DNA of 17,174 bases from Alphaproteobacteria bacterium. Its GTDB lineage: Bacteria; Pseudomonadota; Alphaproteobacteria; Micropepsales; Micropepsaceae. The translations under genes and the position numbers were made by a program. Position 1 is the first letter of the stretch, and each line of letters opens with the position of its first letter. The notes under the pieces are model-generated. The model did not search any database and was not told where the DNA came from. It saw only the letters and a list, made by a program, of their open reading frames with translations. This document shows positions 15,322-17,174 of the stretch, piece after piece. The stretch covers positions 2,276 through 19,449 of the forward strand of contig DMER01000236.1 of the NCBI GenBank assembly GCA_003451645.1, read 5' to 3'.

Positions 15322-15654
15322 TTAGTAGTCGCAAGGACGCTTCACGACGACCTTGTGGCCGCAATCATCGTGATGGTCGCAATGCTTCTCTTCTTTGACG
15401 ACGACGTGCTTGACGGTCTCGTACTTGAAGACAACCGGCTTCTCGACCACGATGGTCTTCTCGATGTAGACGGGCTTTTCCACGTAGACGGGCTTTTCGA
15501 CATAGACAGGCTTCTCAACCACAACTTCGTGGCCGCAAGGACGGTCGCAGCCATAATCGCGATCGCACTTGCTCTTGCAGTGGCCAGCTTGAGCGGCACC
15601 CGCCAGAGACACCATCGCAATCGTACCCAGAGCAACTAGACCAAACTTCTTCAT
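15322..15654 (-). CDS. Secreted Cys/His-rich protein with EKPVYV hexapeptide repeats (hypothetical)
   Basis: A 110-residue protein with no function I recognise. Residues 1-23 form a clean signal peptide (MKKFGLVALGTIAMVSLAGAAQA, cleavage after AQA). The mature part has three sections: a Cys-rich head with CKSKC and CDRPC (Cys26, 30, 36, 40), a central repeat of period six built on EKPVYV (47-76), and a Lys/Val stretch ending in HCDHHDDCGH and a final Cys108. Cysteines and histidines flank a beta-like repeat, consistent with disulfide bonds or metal binding. The frame runs open to 15894, but ATG 15654 has GGGGG upstream and begins the signal peptide. It is monocistronic, with its own terminator and a long upstream region. 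Confidence 0.82.
   Translation of the reverse strand: MKKFGLVALGTIAMVSLAGAAQAGHCKSKCDRDYGCDRPCGHEVVVEKPVYVEKPVYVEKPVYIEKTIVVEKPVVFKYETVKHVVVKEEKHCDHHDDCGHKVVVKRPCDY
15427..15516 (-). repeat. Hexapeptide (18-bp) tandem repeat, five units
   Basis: Five consecutive six-residue units begin with Glu-Lys: EKPVYV, EKPVYV, EKPVYI, EKTIVV, EKPVVF. A degenerate KYETVK unit follows. The first three units are near-identical in DNA as well, differing mostly at third positions, which indicates fairly recent tandem duplication. Confidence 0.85.
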
Positions 15655-15961
15655 CGGGAACCCCCAATTCTTAAGGTTAAACAACGTGTGAACCATTGTT
15701 AATGTCTCGCCGCGATGTCGAGTGAATTTCTTGTAACCATCCTGTGACCCAGTTTTCGCCAAATTGCCGCGCGTGTTCCGGTGTGTTGCACTGAGACAAT
15801 AGGTTGGCAGAAAACGACCGGGAAAATACAAGCTGTGTGCTGGCGCTCTCTCTATTAAGGTTAATTCCTCGCGGCGCAGGGTAGAGCCCTCCAAAAAACG
15901 AGTCTATATTAACCATACGTTGCGACATTTCGGCGACGGATTGTGGTTAGACTTGCACCAC

Positions 15962-15992
15962 GAAAAAAGCGGCACCTCGCGAAGGCGCCGCT
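15962..15992 (-). terminator. Intrinsic terminator of the hbd transcript
   Basis: On the minus strand AGCGGCGCC (15984-15992), a 7-base loop (TTCGCGA) and GGTGCCGCT (15968-15976) pair over nine positions, one of them G-U, and are followed by a run of T (15963-15967). The G-U pair makes the hairpin stronger in the leftward RNA. It lies 31 bp past the hbd stop codon. Confidence 0.92.
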
Positions 15993-16005
15993 GTCTCGCG
16001 TCCAG

Positions 16006-16014
16006 TTATCCACA
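16006..16014 (+). promoter_or_regulatory. Perfect DnaA-box match
   Basis: TTATCCACA matches the consensus DnaA box exactly. It lies between the hbd stop codon and the hbd terminator. A second, two-mismatch copy (CTAACCACA) is on the minus strand at 15942-15950. A single 9-mer can arise by chance, so no function is claimed. Confidence 0.35.
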
Positions 16015-16022
16015 GAAAAGCG

Positions 16023-16898
16023 TTATCGCGTTGGAACTGGCTTCTCGCCGCGATAGTCATAGAAGCCCCGTTTGGTCTTTTGACCCAGCCATCCGGCCTC
16101 AACATACTTCACCAACAGCGGGCAGGGACGATACTTGCTGTCGGCTAGGCCCTCATAGAGCACCTGCATGACCGATAGACAGGTGTCCAAACCGATAAAG
16201 TCCGCAAGTTGCAATGGCCCCATCGGATGGTTTGCACCCAGCCGCATGGAGGTGTCGATGGCCTCAACCGTGCCCACACCCTCATACAAGGTGTAGACCG
16301 CCTCATTGATCATGGGCAGCAGGATGCGGTTGACGATAAAGGCTGGGAAGTCCTCGGAATTCGCCGGTGTCTTGCCGAGGCGGCGCACCAACGCATTGGC
16401 GGCGGAGAAGGTTTCCTCCTCCGTGGCAATGCCGCGGATCAGCTCCACCAATTGCATCACGGGCACCGGGTTCATGAAGTGAACACCGATAAAGCGTTCC
16501 GGCCGGTCGGTCGATGAGGCCAGGCGCGTGATCGAGATTGACGAGGTATTCGAAGCGAGGATCGCGTTCTTGCCGATTCTTGGGCAAAGCTCCTGGAAAA
16601 TCTTCTTCTTAACCGCTTCGTTTTCGGTCGCCGCTTCAATCGCAAAGTCGACGGCTTCAAAGGCCTCGAGCGCGGTTGTCGTCTTGATCCGCCGCATGGC
16701 GGTGTCCTTGTCGGCGTCGCTGATCTTGCCGCGCGCAACCTGGCGGGACAGATTGCCCGCGATGTTGTTGATGCTGGCTTCCAGCCGGTCCTTGGCGATG
16801 TCGTTCAAGATCACGTCATAGCCCGCCAAGGCGCAGACATGGGCTATGCCTGAGCCCATTTGTCCTGCGCCAATGACGCCAATGGTTTGAATGGTCAT
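16023..16898 (-). CDS. hbd: 3-hydroxybutyryl-CoA dehydrogenase
   Basis: NAD(P)-dependent oxidation/reduction between 3-hydroxybutyryl-CoA and acetoacetyl-CoA, in fatty-acid or C4 metabolism. The 291-residue length fits the short-chain-acyl enzyme. The dinucleotide fold opens with GVIGAGQMG (7-15) and Asp33 ends the second strand. SNTSS (116-120) and His140 in GVHFMNPVP are the substrate/catalytic residues, with the Glu of VELIRG as the partner, and VNR near 189-191 continues the C-terminal dimer domain. Start ATG 16898 has GAGA about 7 bp upstream. It follows etfA with a 153-bp gap on the same strand. Electron-transfer-flavoprotein genes commonly neighbour hbd, as acyl-CoA dehydrogenases pass electrons to EtfAB. 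Confidence 0.95.
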   Translation of the reverse strand: MTIQTIGVIGAGQMGSGIAHVCALAGYDVILNDIAKDRLEASINNIAGNLSRQVARGKISDADKDTAMRRIKTTTALEAFEAVDFAIEAATENEAVKKKIFQELCPRIGKNAILASNTSSISITRLASSTDRPERFIGVHFMNPVPVMQLVELIRGIATEEETFSAANALVRRLGKTPANSEDFPAFIVNRILLPMINEAVYTLYEGVGTVEAIDTSMRLGANHPMGPLQLADFIGLDTCLSVMQVLYEGLADSKYRPCPLLVKYVEAGWLGQKTKRGFYDYRGEKPVPTR

Positions 16899-17051
16899 AA
16901 GATTTCTCTACCCCGCAACGCCGGTCATGCTGCCCTGCAGTATGACGGCGGAAAGTTGACAAATGTCTGCAGCGTCCATTCCCGTCCTTAGGCTTTCGTG
17001 CTCCCGCCCCAACCATGCCAGGATCATTGACGCTGTCCCGGTCTTTACCGG

Positions 17052-17174
17052 TTAGTAACCAAGCTTCTTGAGTTCCTCTTCAAGCTCCGGAACCACTTTG
17101 AACAAGTCGCCCACCAAGCCGTAATCCGCGACCTGGAAGATCGGAGCCTCCTCGTCCTTGTTGATCGCGACGAT
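17052..17174 (-). CDS. etfA: Electron transfer flavoprotein alpha subunit (C-terminal fragment)
   Basis: The last 40 codons plus a TAA, cut by the right edge. The sequence [24 protein letters not shown], followed by an acidic helix (about 29-37) and Gly-Tyr, is the classic EtfA C-terminus. [10 protein letters not shown] lies near the FAD site and the final helix packs on EtfB. EtfAB carries electrons from acyl-CoA dehydrogenases to the quinone pool. The rest of the gene, and probably etfB, would lie to the right. Confidence 0.95.
   Translation of the reverse strand: MVAINKDEEAPIFQVADYGLVGDLFKVVPELEEELKKLGY

Larger units (their letters stand above)
15655..16022. promoter_or_regulatory. 368-bp gene-free region upstream of the secreted repeat protein
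   Basis: This is the longest stretch without a gene. It is more AT-rich than its surroundings. TTAAGGTTAA occurs twice (15671-15680 and 15855-15864). TTAACCAT lies at 15909-15916 beside a GAGTC (GANTC-type) site at 15900-15904. A minus-strand TATAGA (15902-15907) could be a -10 box. The hbd terminator (15962-15992) and TTATCCACA (16006-16014) follow. TTAACCAT and TTAA-type repeats resemble CtrA-binding elements, and GANTC is the CcrM methylation site in related bacteria; both are inferences. An 83-codon frame (15677-15928, minus) lies here, but I do not believe it is a gene. Confidence 0.5.

Noticed and set aside
15655..15894. In-frame 80-residue N-terminal extension of the secreted repeat protein.
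   Set aside because: The internal ATG at 15654 has a strong ribosome site and opens a textbook signal peptide, which would be internal otherwise.
15677..15928. An 83-codon frame on the minus strand, starting ATG at 15928, in the gene-free region.
   Set aside because: No ribosome site, no recognisable motif, overlaps a likely promoter and leader, and the upstream region has an unrelated open frame of similar size.
15940..16020. Replication origin suggested by a perfect DnaA box with a weak second one and AT-rich DNA.
   Set aside because: Only one good box, no AT-rich unwinding element recognised, and neighbours (hbd, etfA) are not origin-linked as far as I know.
17043..17051. Short CCGG dyad just past the etfA stop as a terminator.
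   Set aside because: Four-base arms and no T-run; more likely chance.

Overview
The window is an ordinary-looking stretch of chromosome from an alphaproteobacterium. It is GC-rich and densely packed, with short intergenic gaps and several ATGA stop/start overlaps. The gene families are typical of that class: a DUF2125 protein, a TIGR02302/DUF4175 protein, an MJ0042 zinc-ribbon protein beside hpt and a CpdR-like receiver, and argH-lptM-lysA. No mobile element, tRNA, rRNA or CRISPR array was seen. The order within Alphaproteobacteria cannot be fixed from this sequence alone.

Layout. (1) Positions 1-4939, minus strand: a cut-off DUF2125 gene, nrdJ (coenzyme-B12-dependent ribonucleotide reductase), plsC (lysophosphatidate acyltransferase) and a YdcF/DUF218 membrane protein. 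(2) 4955-6541, minus: ftsX and ftsE, the cell-division ABC transporter-like pair. ftsE-ftsX-ydcF-plsC are spaced like one operon, and nrdJ-DUF2125 follow after a gap that may hold its own promoter. (3) 6680-8747, plus, divergent from ftsE: a zinc-ribbon membrane protein with a striking charged tetrapeptide repeat, a hypoxanthine/guanine phosphoribosyltransferase, and a CpdR-like single-domain receiver with an altered acidic pocket. (4) 8744-14024, minus: argH, a 41-residue lipoprotein (LptM/YifL type), lysA and a large TIGR02302 membrane/coiled-coil protein. The first three are coupled by ATGA overlaps. (5) 14164-14823, plus: a TlpA-type thioredoxin, divergent from argH across a region with an 18-bp perfect palindrome. 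(6) 14834-17174, minus: a small VOC-fold protein, a secreted Cys/His-rich protein with hexapeptide repeats, 3-hydroxybutyryl-CoA dehydrogenase, and the last 40 codons of etfA. Two convincing intrinsic terminators lie in this part.

Themes. The centre combines cell division (FtsEX), phospholipid synthesis (PlsC), deoxynucleotide supply (NrdJ) and a receiver resembling a known alphaproteobacterial cell-cycle regulator. The argH-lptM-lysA cluster covers arginine and lysine synthesis plus an outer-membrane lipoprotein assigned to LPS transport. The right end holds fatty-acid/PHB-type redox metabolism (hbd with etfA).

No clearly new multi-gene system was found. The best leads are the [R-D/E-x-x] repeat in the zinc-ribbon protein, the repetitive Cys/His secreted protein with its 368-bp upstream region (CtrA-like and DnaA-like motifs), the Asn-for-Asp change in the receiver, and the palindrome between argH and tlpA.
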